From SKLM01 sp964450435 (GTDB lineage Bacteria; Chloroflexota; Anaerolineae; B4-G1): 64,000 nucleotides of DNA. The notes beneath the pieces are model-generated. The model saw nothing but the letters and a program-made list of their open reading frames with translations, ran no database searches and was not told the origin of the DNA. The DNA is taken from the NCBI GenBank assembly GCA_964450435.1, contig CAYVCX010000002.1, positions 1 to 64,000 on the forward strand, read 5' to 3'. This document shows positions 8,703 to 16,448 of this stretch, piece by piece; position 1 is the stretch's first letter; each line of letters begins with the position of its first letter. Both the position numbers and the translations under genes were made by a program.

Positions 8703-10040
8703 ATGACTGAACAAGGCGAACCACTCACCGATCGCGAGAAAGAAGTCCTCGAGCTGGTGTCCACCGGGATCACCAACCGGGAGGTGGCGCAGGAGCTGTT
8801 CATCAGCATCAACACCGTGAAGGTGCACCTGCGCAACATCTACACCAAGCTGGGGGCCGACTCCCGCACCGAAGCGACGATGATTGGCGTTCGCGAGGGG
8901 TGGGTGCCCGTCGCTGACTCTGACCAGACGTCGCAGGATGCCGCTGCTGCCGGGGCGGCCCCCGCGGCGGCGCGGCCCCCGGCTCCGCCCCTGCCGTGGC
9001 CCAAGCGCGTCGTGCTACTCGGGGCCCTGTTGGCCAGTGTGCTCGCCGTCGTCCTGACGTGGCCCCGTTCGCAGGCTCAGGCGGGCCTGCAGCCAGATCT
9101 GCCCCCTGATCGAGCGCAGACGTCCCGGGTGACGGGGCTGGCTCAGGATGCCCAGTCCGCGTGGCAGGAGCGAGCTCAGATGCCGACCCGCCGGGCCCAC
9201 CTGGCACTGGCCGCGGCGGGTAACCGTCTCCTGGCCATCGGAGGCCAGACGCCGGAGGGCGTCACCGGGGCCGTGGAGGCTTACGATCCCGAGGCGGACC
9301 TCTGGACACCCCGGAGTGAGAAACCGCTGCCCGTGGCCTACATCAGCGCCGCAGCCATTGGCGACGACGTCTACGTCCCCGGGGGACGGGACGCCGAAGG
9401 CAGGCTGACCCGGGTCGTCGAGGTCTACGACGTCCAGGCCGATGCCTGGCGGCGGGTCAGTCCGCTGCCGCAGCGGATCTGTGCGTACGGCCTGGTCGCT
9501 TGGGAGGGCAGGCTCTATGTCTTCGGGGGATGGGACGGGGAACGGTATCTGTCCACTGTCTACGCCTATGATCCCGAGTCAGACAGGTGGAGCGAGCTGC
9601 CACCTATGGACGTCGCCAGAGGGTTTGCCGGGGCTGCGTCTCTCGACGGGCGGCTCTACGTAGCCGGGGGCTACGACGGGAAGCAGGAGCTGGCCGAGTG
9701 TGCGTCCTACGCCCCGGCTTCGCAGGCATGGCGCGAGTGCGCGCCCCTGATCATCGGGCGCGGCGGATTGGGGCTCGTCGCTATTGGAGGGCACCTGTAC
9801 GCTGTGGGAGGCGGTGGCTGGTCCAGCTATCTGGGCTTCAACGAACGATACAGTGCTGCCGAGGATCGCTGGGAGGCCGTGGAGACGCCCCTCGTCGGGG
9901 AGTGGCGCAATGCGGGCGTGACGGTCCTCGGGGCCACCATCTACGCCACCGGGGGGTGGAGCGGCGACTACCTCAGCTTGAACCAGACCTACGAGACCTT
10001 ACCTTTCCGCATCTTCATCCCGGTGAGTCATCAGCAGTAG
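8703..10040 (+). CDS. Membrane-anchored LuxR-type HTH protein with extracytoplasmic kelch repeats
   Basis: 445 residues from ATG 8703. A LuxR/GerE helix-turn-helix occupies about residues 7-65 (LTDREKEVLELVSTGITNRE, INTVKVHLRNIYTKLG). An Ala/Pro linker and a single membrane span (about 100-120, VVLLGALLASVLAVVLTW) follow. About six kelch blades fill about 160-430, each with the paired-Gly and Y-x-x-x-x-x-x-W pattern (RLYVFGGWDG, RLYVAGGYDG). A DNA-binding head inside the cell joined to a beta-propeller outside suggests a one-component sensor-regulator, but no ligand is implied. No SD precedes the ATG at 8703. An in-frame GTG at 8664 would extend it by 13 residues on a leaderless mRNA. Confidence 0.8.
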   Translation: MTEQGEPLTDREKEVLELVSTGITNREVAQELFISINTVKVHLRNIYTKLGADSRTEATMIGVREGWVPVADSDQTSQDAAAAGAAPAAARPPAPPLPWPKRVVLLGALLASVLAVVLTWPRSQAQAGLQPDLPPDRAQTSRVTGLAQDAQSAWQERAQMPTRRAHLALAAAGNRLLAIGGQTPEGVTGAVEAYDPEADLWTPRSEKPLPVAYISAAAIGDDVYVPGGRDAEGRLTRVVEVYDVQADAWRRVSPLPQRICAYGLVAWEGRLYVFGGWDGERYLSTVYAYDPESDRWSELPPMDVARGFAGAASLDGRLYVAGGYDGKQELAECASYAPASQAWRECAPLIIGRGGLGLVAIGGHLYAVGGGGWSSYLGFNERYSAAEDRWEAVETPLVGEWRNAGVTVLGATIYATGGWSGDYLSLNQTYETLPFRIFIPVSHQQ

Positions 10041-10126
10041 CATGTCGCGGCGTGTCCGAAGACGCTTCACCCCGCTGCAGCACAAGAATCCCGCCGGATT
10101 TTGAGACCACAGGAGGATAGTCCACT

Positions 10127-11464
10127 ATGCCCCAGCCGATTCGCGTCGAGGATATCGCCCAGCACGAGGGAGAGCGGGTCACGCTGCGTGGCTGGGTCTA
10201 CAATCGCACTGACACAGGCAAGCTGGTGTTCGTCTGGGTTCGCGATGGCACCGGGTTCGCTCAGTGCGTCTTCTTTCACGACAACGTGGGCCCCGAGCTC
10301 TTCGAGGCGGCGCAGTCGCTGACTTACGAGTCCTCCGTCGTGATCACGGGCACAGTGCGCCAGGATGACCGGGCCCCCGGCATCCCCGGTGGCTACGAGC
10401 TGGGCGTCGATGGCCTGGAGATCCTCCAGATAGCGGAGGAATACCCGATCCAGCCCAAGGAGCACGGCGTCGATTTCCTGATGGAGAACCGGCACCTGTG
10501 GATCCGCTCCCAGCGGCAGTGGGCCGTGCTGCGGGTGCGGGCCACGGTCATTCAGGCCATCCGCGATTGGCTTGACGATAACGCCTTCGTCAATATGGAC
10601 ACGCCGATCCTTACCCCGGCGGCCTGCGAGGGCACGACGACGCTCTTTGAGACCGAGTATTTCGGCGACCTGGCCTACCTGGCACAGTCGGGACAGCTCT
10701 ACAACGAGGCCGATATCTACGCCTTCGGCCGGGTGTACTGCTTTGGCCCCACGTTCCGCGCCGAGAAGTCGAAGACGCGCCGTCACCTGACCGAGTTCTG
10801 GATGGTCGAGCCGGAGGCGGCCTTCTGCGACATGGATCAACTGATGGAGATCGAGGAGCAGTTCGTGTCCTACATCGTCCAGACCTCCCTGGAGGAGCGA
10901 CGGCAGGAGCTGGAGATCCTCGAGCGGGATACCAGTCGACTGGAGAAGGTGGAGCCCCCCTTTCCCCGCATCTCCTACGACGAAGCCCTCCAGATGATCG
11001 CCGAGATTCGGCAGAAGACGGAGGATCCGGATCGGCGCGAGCTCCTCCAGATTGAGTGGGGTGACGACTTCGGCTCCCCCCACGAGACCGAGCTCACTGA
11101 GTGCTTCGAGAAGCCCGTCTTCGTCTACGGCTATCCTACCCGGGCCAAGGCGTTCTACATGGAGCCGTGGCCGGGTCGCCCTGAGGTCTCCAAGAGTGTC
11201 GACCTGCTCGCCCCCGAGGGCTACGGCGAGATCACAGGTGGGTCGGAGCGGATCTCCGACCTGGAGCTGCTGCTGCAGCGGCTCGATGAGTGGGGCCTGC
11301 CCCGCGAGGCCTTCGAGTGGTATGTCGACCTGCGGCGCTACGGGTCCGTTCCCCACTCCGGCTTCGGACTGGGCGTGGAGCGCACCGTGACCTGGATCTG
11401 CGGCATCGACCACCTGCGAGAGACCATCGCCTTCCCACGCACGCTGACGCGGGTGTATCCATAG
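10127..11464 (+). CDS. asnS: Asparaginyl-tRNA synthetase
   Basis: 445 residues, class II synthetase of the AspRS/AsnRS group. The N-terminal OB-fold anticodon-binding domain covers about residues 15-105 (VTLRGWVYNR). The catalytic domain has motif 2 around FGPTFRAEKSKTRRHLTEFW and motif 3 in GFGLGVERTVTW. The FRAEKSKTRRHLTEFWMVEPE-type region and overall length fit AsnRS rather than AspRS, which in bacteria is about 590 residues. It charges tRNA-Asn with asparagine in the cytoplasm. AGGAGG at 10111-10116 supports ATG 10127. No terminator is seen before the thi promoter downstream. Confidence 0.92.
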   Translation: MPQPIRVEDIAQHEGERVTLRGWVYNRTDTGKLVFVWVRDGTGFAQCVFFHDNVGPELFEAAQSLTYESSVVITGTVRQDDRAPGIPGGYELGVDGLEILQIAEEYPIQPKEHGVDFLMENRHLWIRSQRQWAVLRVRATVIQAIRDWLDDNAFVNMDTPILTPAACEGTTTLFETEYFGDLAYLAQSGQLYNEADIYAFGRVYCFGPTFRAEKSKTRRHLTEFWMVEPEAAFCDMDQLMEIEEQFVSYIVQTSLEERRQELEILERDTSRLEKVEPPFPRISYDEALQMIAEIRQKTEDPDRRELLQIEWGDDFGSPHETELTECFEKPVFVYGYPTRAKAFYMEPWPGRPEVSKSVDLLAPEGYGEITGGSERISDLELLLQRLDEWGLPREAFEWYVDLRRYGSVPHSGFGLGVERTVTWICGIDHLRETIAFPRTLTRVYP

Positions 11465-11481
11465 GCTGCGGCCTCATCGGC

Positions 11482-11509
11482 TTTCCAAATCGCGGAGATG
11501 GTGTATAAT
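11482..11509 (+). promoter_or_regulatory. Promoter of the thiN-thiBPQ transcript
   Basis: TATAAT at 11504-11509 with a weak -35 (TTTCCA, 11482-11487, 16-base spacer). The start point would be near 11516, so the whole riboswitch lies in the transcript. Confidence 0.55.
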
Positions 11510-11549
11510 CAACCTACCGTACATTGAGATGATGGGCTGACGAAATAGT

Positions 11550-11660
11550 CCGTCAGGGGAGCCCGGGGAACCGGGCTGAGAGGGTGCTCTGGCCGCTGAT
11601 GCGGGCCGCCAGCACCGACCCTTAGTACCTGATCTGGGTAATGCCAGCGGAGGGAGGTGT
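11550..11660 (+). promoter_or_regulatory. TPP riboswitch (THI element)
   Basis: Contains the conserved THI-box segments in order: AGGGGAGCC, GGCTGAGAGGG, an extended variable arm (about 11585-11612), GACCCTTAGTACCTGATCTG and GGGTAATGCCAGCGGAGGGA. These form the pyrimidine- and pyrophosphate-sensing arms that bind thiamine pyrophosphate. It lies directly before a terminator hairpin and thiN, so thiamine pyrophosphate should switch off thiamine uptake and pyrophosphorylation genes by premature termination. Confidence 0.95.
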
Positions 11661-11677
11661 GTAGAGCTTGTGATGAG

Positions 11678-11706
11678 ACCGCCCCCGCTGACCGGGGCGG
11701 TTTTTT
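11678..11706 (+). terminator. Intrinsic terminator of the TPP riboswitch expression platform
   Basis: An 8-bp GC stem (ACCGCCCC / GGGGCGGT) with an 8-base loop is followed by six T (11701-11706). It sits 18 bases after the aptamer and 15 bases before the thiN start, the position of a ligand-controlled terminator. Confidence 0.9.
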
Positions 11707-11720
11707 GCTGTGAGGTGAGA

Positions 11721-12362
11721 ATGCGGGCTGTGATCTTCGCCAATGGGAATCTGGTCGAGCCGCGGCAGGTGCGAGACTTGCTGCGCGCCGACGATTTGAT
11801 CATCGCCGTAGACGGAGGCACGCGGCGTGCGTGGGAGGTCGGCATTGATCCCCACGTGGTCGTCGGCGATCTCGATTCCCTCTCCTCCGAGGAGCGGCGA
11901 CGCCTCACATCCGCCGGCGTAGAGATCAGCAGTTTCCCTCCTCGCAAGGACGAGACTGACCTGGAGCTGGCGCTTCGTCGTGTGGCCTCTGAGGGGGCCA
12001 GCTCCATCGTCATTCTCGCGGCGCTGGGAGGGCGGCTCGACCAGACGGTCGCCAACCTGTTTCTGCTGACCCTGCCCGAAGTGAGCGATCTGGACGTGCG
12101 CGTGGTTCATGGGGATCAGGAGGCGTTCCTGGTGCGTGATGAGTCGGTCATCGAGGGTCAACCCGGCGATACGGTGTCTCTGATTCCCATCGCTGGCGAT
12201 GCCCGCGGCATCAGCGCCGAAGGACTGGAATGGCCCCTCCGTGACGACACGCTCCGTTTCGGGGCGACCCGGGGGGTAAGTAACGTACTGACGGCCGAGC
12301 AGGCCCCTGTACGCGTGCGGCAGGGACTGCTCCTTTGTGTCGTAACGCACGCCAAGAAGTAA
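11721..12362 (+). CDS. thiN: Thiamine pyrophosphokinase
   Basis: 213 residues. Motifs of the TPK catalytic domain: VIFANGN at the N-terminus, AVDGGTRRA, HVVVGDLDSL (phosphate/metal binding), DETDLELAL and LGGRLDQTVANLFLL. The enzyme transfers pyrophosphate from ATP to thiamine to give TPP. The start at 11721 follows GAGGTG (11712-11717) and the homology; an in-frame ATG at 11670 lies within the riboswitch region and would run through the terminator. It is the first gene of a TPP-controlled salvage operon with the thiamine importer, which fits uptake of free thiamine followed by direct pyrophosphorylation. Confidence 0.9.
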   Translation: MRAVIFANGNLVEPRQVRDLLRADDLIIAVDGGTRRAWEVGIDPHVVVGDLDSLSSEERRRLTSAGVEISSFPPRKDETDLELALRRVASEGASSIVILAALGGRLDQTVANLFLLTLPEVSDLDVRVVHGDQEAFLVRDESVIEGQPGDTVSLIPIAGDARGISAEGLEWPLRDDTLRFGATRGVSNVLTAEQAPVRVRQGLLLCVVTHAKK

Positions 12363-12375
12363 TAGGGAGGTACTG

Positions 12376-13443
12376 ATGAAACGCCTGACTATCCTTGCGT
12401 CGATCGTTCTCCTTCTGCTGCCGGCTTGTGCTCCGGAGCCGAAACCTACAGCGCCGGCAGAGCGCACGGTCCGTATGATGACCCACGATAGCTTCGACAT
12501 CAGTGAGGAGGTTCTCAGCACGTTCGAGTCCGAGCACGATGCCCAGGTTGAGATTCTCCAGGCCGGCGATGCTGGGGTGGTGGTGAACCAGGCTATCCTC
12601 ACCAAAGACAACCCCCTGGCTGACGTGCTCTATGGCGTCGACAATACCCTCCTCGGCCGGGCCCTGGAGGCCGAGATCTTCGAGGCGTACCAGTCGCCCT
12701 TGCTGGAGGCCGTGCCGGACCGACTCCAGCTTGACGACCAACACCGCGCGCTCCCTGTCGACTACGGTGACGTGTGCCTGAACTACGACAAGGCCTGGTT
12801 TGAGGCCCAGGGACTGGCCCCGCCCACCAACCTTCAGGATCTCACGGCGCCCGAGTATGAGGGCCTGACCGTGGTGCAGAACCCGGCCACCTCATCGCCC
12901 GGACTGGCGTTTATGCTCGCCACCATTGGGCGCTTTGGCGAGACGGGCAGCTACACCTGGCTTGACTATTGGGCCGCTCTTCGGGATAATGGCGTGTTCG
13001 TGACGGAGGGATGGAGTGAAGCCTACTACGAACAGTTCACCTACGGCTCAGGCGGTGCCGGCACTCGGCCCGTGGTCGTGAGCTACGCCAGCAGCCCGCC
13101 TGTTGAGGTCCACTTCTCTGATGAACCCTTTGAGGAGGCGCCTACCGGTGTCGTGGTTGGTGACGGGAGTTGCTTCCGGCAGATTGAGTTTGTCGGCGTT
13201 CTTGCTGGCGCGGAGAACCCCGACCTGGCCCGGGAGTGGGTTGACTTCGTGCTGAGCGAGACCTTCCAGGAGGACATCCCGCTTCATATGTTCGTCTTTC
13301 CCGCCAACGAGAACGCGGACCTGCCGCCGGTGTTCGCTGAGTTCGCCGTGGTTCCCGAGAGCCCAGTCACCGTGGCATACACGGCCATCGAGGCGAACCG
13401 CGGGGCCTGGATCGACGCCTGGACGGAGACAGTGCTCCAGTAG
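12376..13443 (+). CDS. thiB: Thiamine ABC transporter substrate-binding lipoprotein
   Basis: 355 residues with a signal ending in the lipobox LPAC (Cys18). The body is an iron/thiamine-type periplasmic-binding protein: MTHDSFDISEEVL and FESEHDAQVEILQAGDAG near the N-terminus, then LADVLYGVDN, PVDYGDVCLNYD and NPATSSPGLAFMLATI, all typical of ThiB/TbpA. It captures thiamine outside the membrane. It starts 13 bases after thiN behind AGGGAGG, in one transcript with thiP and thiQ. Confidence 0.92.
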   Translation: MKRLTILASIVLLLLPACAPEPKPTAPAERTVRMMTHDSFDISEEVLSTFESEHDAQVEILQAGDAGVVVNQAILTKDNPLADVLYGVDNTLLGRALEAEIFEAYQSPLLEAVPDRLQLDDQHRALPVDYGDVCLNYDKAWFEAQGLAPPTNLQDLTAPEYEGLTVVQNPATSSPGLAFMLATIGRFGETGSYTWLDYWAALRDNGVFVTEGWSEAYYEQFTYGSGGAGTRPVVVSYASSPPVEVHFSDEPFEEAPTGVVVGDGSCFRQIEFVGVLAGAENPDLAREWVDFVLSETFQEDIPLHMFVFPANENADLPPVFAEFAVVPESPVTVAYTAIEANRGAWIDAWTETVLQ

Positions 13444-13455
13444 GAGGGGGACAAC

Positions 13456-15216
13456 GTGCGCGGATGGGCGAGCGGGAGCGGAATGGGTCGTCCCACCCTG
13501 CCCCGTCTCGCCCGTCTGTTGATGTATGCCCTTCTGCTCTCGTTCTTAACCCTCTTCTACTTCTACCCCCTGGGATCCATTCTGGGGCTCTCCTTTGCCC
13601 CCCAGGGGCAGCTCAGCCTGGAGCCGCTGGGCCAGCTCTTCCGCTCGGCTCGCTATTTGCGGACCCTCTGGTTCACCGTCTGGCAGGCGACGCTCTCAAC
13701 CCTCTTGACCGTCCTGCTGGCGCTCCCTGGGTCCTACGTCTTCGCCCGCTACCGATTCCCCGGTAAGTCCGTCATCCAGGCGCTGACCACCGTCCCCTTT
13801 GTGCTTCCCACCATGGTCGTTTCCCTGGCCTTCACCGCGCTCCTCGGGCCCCGGGGGACGCTCAACCTGGCATTGATGCGCCTCCTCGGCCTCGAGCAGC
13901 CGCCGCTCCCGCTGCAACATACGGTTGCCATTATCCTTATCGCCCACATCTTCTACAACTACACTCTGGTTCTGCGGATCGTTGGGACCTTCTGGTCGAA
14001 TCTGAGCCCCGAGTTGGAGGAAGCCGCTCGCATGCTGGGGAGCAGCCGCTGGCGTGCCTTCCGGGAGGTGACTCTGCCTCTCCTGGTTCCCTCCATCGCG
14101 GCGGCGGCGGCTCTCGTCTTCATCTTCAACTTCACCAGCTTCGGCGTCATCCTGGTGCTGGGAGGGCCGCGCTTCGCCACCCTGGAGGTGGCGATCTACC
14201 GTCAGACCGTGCACTACCTGAACCTGCCCGTCGCCGCGGCCCTCTCTGTGATTCAGATCCTGTTCACCTTCGCTTTGATGATCGTCTATACCCGGCTTCA
14301 GGCGTCCACCACGGTCCCGGTGGAGCTGCGCTCCCGCCGGACGACCCAGAGGCGGCTCCAGGGCGGGCGCGAACGGGTCTTCGTCGCGGGCAACATCGCC
14401 CTGATGCTGGCGCTGCTGGTTACGCCCCTGCTGGCCCTGGTTGAGCGGTCGCTGACCTTGACTGGGCCTCCGTCGTTGAGGTTCTACCGAGAGCTGTTCC
14501 GCGATCCCCGCGGCTCGGCCTTCTACGTACCGCCAGTGGATGCCGTGCGCAACTCCCTCAGCTTCGCCGCAGCGACCGTCACGCTGTCGGTCCTCCTGGG
14601 GGTGATAGCGGCCTCCGTGCTCAGTCGTCGAGCGGCGGGAGCCTCGGAGCGTGCCGCTTCTTCCGGTGGAAGCGAACGCGGAGTTCTTGCCTGGGTGCCC
14701 CGGATCCTCGACCCGGTGCTGATGCTGCCCCTGGGGACGTCCGCGGTCACCCTGGGGCTGGGGTACATTGTGGCGCTGGACCGACCGCCGCTCGACCTGC
14801 GGGCGTCGCCTTTGCTGGTGATTCTGGCCCACACCCTCGTGGCCCTCCCTTTCGTGGTGCGCAGCGTCCTGCCGGCGATCCGCTCCATCCAGCCTTCCTT
14901 GCGCGAGGCCGCCGCCGTTATGGGTGCGTCCCCCTGGCAGGTCTGGCGTGAGGTGGATCTGCCCATCGTGGCACGCGGGCTGTTGGTGGGCGCGGTGTTC
15001 GCCTTCACCGTCTCCATGGGCGAGTTCGGTGCTACCAGCCTGATCGCCCGTCCGGACCGACCCACCATGCCAATCGCCATCTTCCGCTTCCTGAGCCGTC
15101 CGGGGCTGGTCAACTATGGCCAGTCCCTGGCCATGTCCACACTTTTGATGTTCGTGTGCACCCTGGGCTTCCTGGTCATCGAGCGCTTCCGCGTCAGCGG
15201 GGTGGGCGAGTTCTAG
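13456..15216 (+). CDS. thiP: Thiamine ABC transporter permease, two fused permease domains
   Basis: 586 residues, about twelve membrane segments in two BPD_transp_1 halves. Each half carries the EAA loop that contacts the ATPase: EEAARMLGSSRWRAFREVTL near residue 187 and REAAAVMGASPWQVWREVDL near 483. This duplicated layout is standard for ThiP and FbpB-type permeases. The start is a GTG at 13456, preceded by AGGAGGGGG (13442-13450), 12 bases after the thiB stop. The central part (about 285-360) between the halves is charged and cytoplasmic. Confidence 0.92.
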   Translation: MRGWASGSGMGRPTLPRLARLLMYALLLSFLTLFYFYPLGSILGLSFAPQGQLSLEPLGQLFRSARYLRTLWFTVWQATLSTLLTVLLALPGSYVFARYRFPGKSVIQALTTVPFVLPTMVVSLAFTALLGPRGTLNLALMRLLGLEQPPLPLQHTVAIILIAHIFYNYTLVLRIVGTFWSNLSPELEEAARMLGSSRWRAFREVTLPLLVPSIAAAAALVFIFNFTSFGVILVLGGPRFATLEVAIYRQTVHYLNLPVAAALSVIQILFTFALMIVYTRLQASTTVPVELRSRRTTQRRLQGGRERVFVAGNIALMLALLVTPLLALVERSLTLTGPPSLRFYRELFRDPRGSAFYVPPVDAVRNSLSFAAATVTLSVLLGVIAASVLSRRAAGASERAASSGGSERGVLAWVPRILDPVLMLPLGTSAVTLGLGYIVALDRPPLDLRASPLLVILAHTLVALPFVVRSVLPAIRSIQPSLREAAAVMGASPWQVWREVDLPIVARGLLVGAVFAFTVSMGEFGATSLIARPDRPTMPIAIFRFLSRPGLVNYGQSLAMSTLLMFVCTLGFLVIERFRVSGVGEF

Positions 15217-15286
15217 GTTCTGAGGTATGATGGGGTGCGTGGCAGCCCACGAATCCGGGCAGCCTGGACGCTGAGGATGTGATCGA

Positions 15287-16339
15287 ATGGCACTGCTTGA
15301 GCTGGAGCGAATTCACAAGTCCTACCCCGACGGCTGGACCCTCAGCGACGTCAGCTTCGCCGTGGAGCAGGGCGAGATACGGGGGCTCCTCGGCCCCTCC
15401 GGATGCGGCAAGACCACGCTCCTCCGGCTCATCGCCGGACTCGAGTCCCCCGACAGCGGGCGCGTGCTCGTCGACGGGAGAGACGTCACCCGCGTACCCC
15501 CTCACCGTCGAGGTTTCGGGCTGCTGTTTCAGGAGTATGCCCTCTTCCCCCATAAGGATGTATTCGGCAATGTCGCCTTCGGGCTGCGCATGGAGGGGCT
15601 TGATCGTCCGTCGATCAAGGAGCGCGTCACCGAGACGCTGGCTCTGGTTGGGCTCGAGGGGTTCGAGCACCGGGACGTGAACCAGCTCTCCGGTGGGGAG
15701 CGGCAGCGTGTCGCTCTGGCCCGCAGCCTGGCTCCGCAGCCGCGCCTGCTGATGCTCGACGAGCCCCTCGGGGCTCTCGATCGCACGCTGCGCGAGCGGC
15801 TGATGGACGAGCTGCCCCAGATTCTCCATCGAGCCGGGGTGACCGTCATCACCGTCACTCACGACCAGGAGGAGGCCTTTGCCATCTCGGACTGTGTGGT
15901 TCTGATGCGCGCCGGTGAGGTGGTGCAGATTGGGACACCTCAGGAGCTCTACCGGCACCCCAACTCCGCCTGGATCGCCCGCTTCCTGGGCCTCACCAAC
16001 CTGCTCGAGGGCCGCGTCGTGGGACGCGGTCGGGTCGAGACGCCCCTCGGCACGTTCGAGGTCGCGGATGCTGACGTCGGCCGGGGTGGGGAGCGCGGCG
16101 TGCAACTGCTGATCCGACCCGAGGCCGCCCGGTTGACCGGCGATGGTCCCAATCGGGTGGATCTGGAGGTCTCCGGCTGTTCCTTCCGCGGCGGGTACTA
16201 CCAGCTCGACGTACGCCATGGGAGCGGCCTCGAGATGACCTTCAACTTCTCCCCTGGCGTCGATCTCCCCGCTGCGGGTGAGACAGTGGCCCTGTCGCTG
16301 GATCCACAGGCGCTGACCCTGCTGCAGGACGGCGCCTAG
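15287..16339 (+). CDS. thiQ: Thiamine ABC transporter ATP-binding protein
   Basis: 350 residues. Walker A GPSGCGKTT at 36-44, Q-loop in LLFQEYALFP, signature LSGGERQRVA near 134, Walker B LLMLDEP near 154-160 and the switch His in VTHDQEEA. A C-terminal extension (about 240-345) looks like a TOBE regulatory domain, so it is longer than enterobacterial ThiQ (about 230) and closer to FbpC/PotA-type ATPases. Position after thiBP and under the TPP riboswitch supports a thiamine role. It lies 70 bases after thiP, without a hairpin between. Confidence 0.88.
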   Translation: MALLELERIHKSYPDGWTLSDVSFAVEQGEIRGLLGPSGCGKTTLLRLIAGLESPDSGRVLVDGRDVTRVPPHRRGFGLLFQEYALFPHKDVFGNVAFGLRMEGLDRPSIKERVTETLALVGLEGFEHRDVNQLSGGERQRVALARSLAPQPRLLMLDEPLGALDRTLRERLMDELPQILHRAGVTVITVTHDQEEAFAISDCVVLMRAGEVVQIGTPQELYRHPNSAWIARFLGLTNLLEGRVVGRGRVETPLGTFEVADADVGRGGERGVQLLIRPEAARLTGDGPNRVDLEVSGCSFRGGYYQLDVRHGSGLEMTFNFSPGVDLPAAGETVALSLDPQALTLLQDGA

Positions 16340-16353
16340 CAACAGCGGCGGCG

Positions 16354-16401
16354 GGTCCTGGAGCGGAGGTCTCGGCGCCCGAGCCCTCGACCGTCAGGAC
16401 C
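16354..16401. terminator. Stem-loop between convergent thiQ and GHL10 genes
   Basis: Outer arms GGTCCTG (16354-16360) and CAGGACC (16395-16401) enclose an inner GAGG-CTCGG / CCGAG-CCTC stem. There is no T tract on either side, so a bidirectional 3'-end structure is likely but rho-independent release is not assured. Confidence 0.45.
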
Positions 16402-16448
16402 TTGGTCGAGACGCGATCCCCGGCAAGCTGTCCGCGGAAGGCGGTTCG

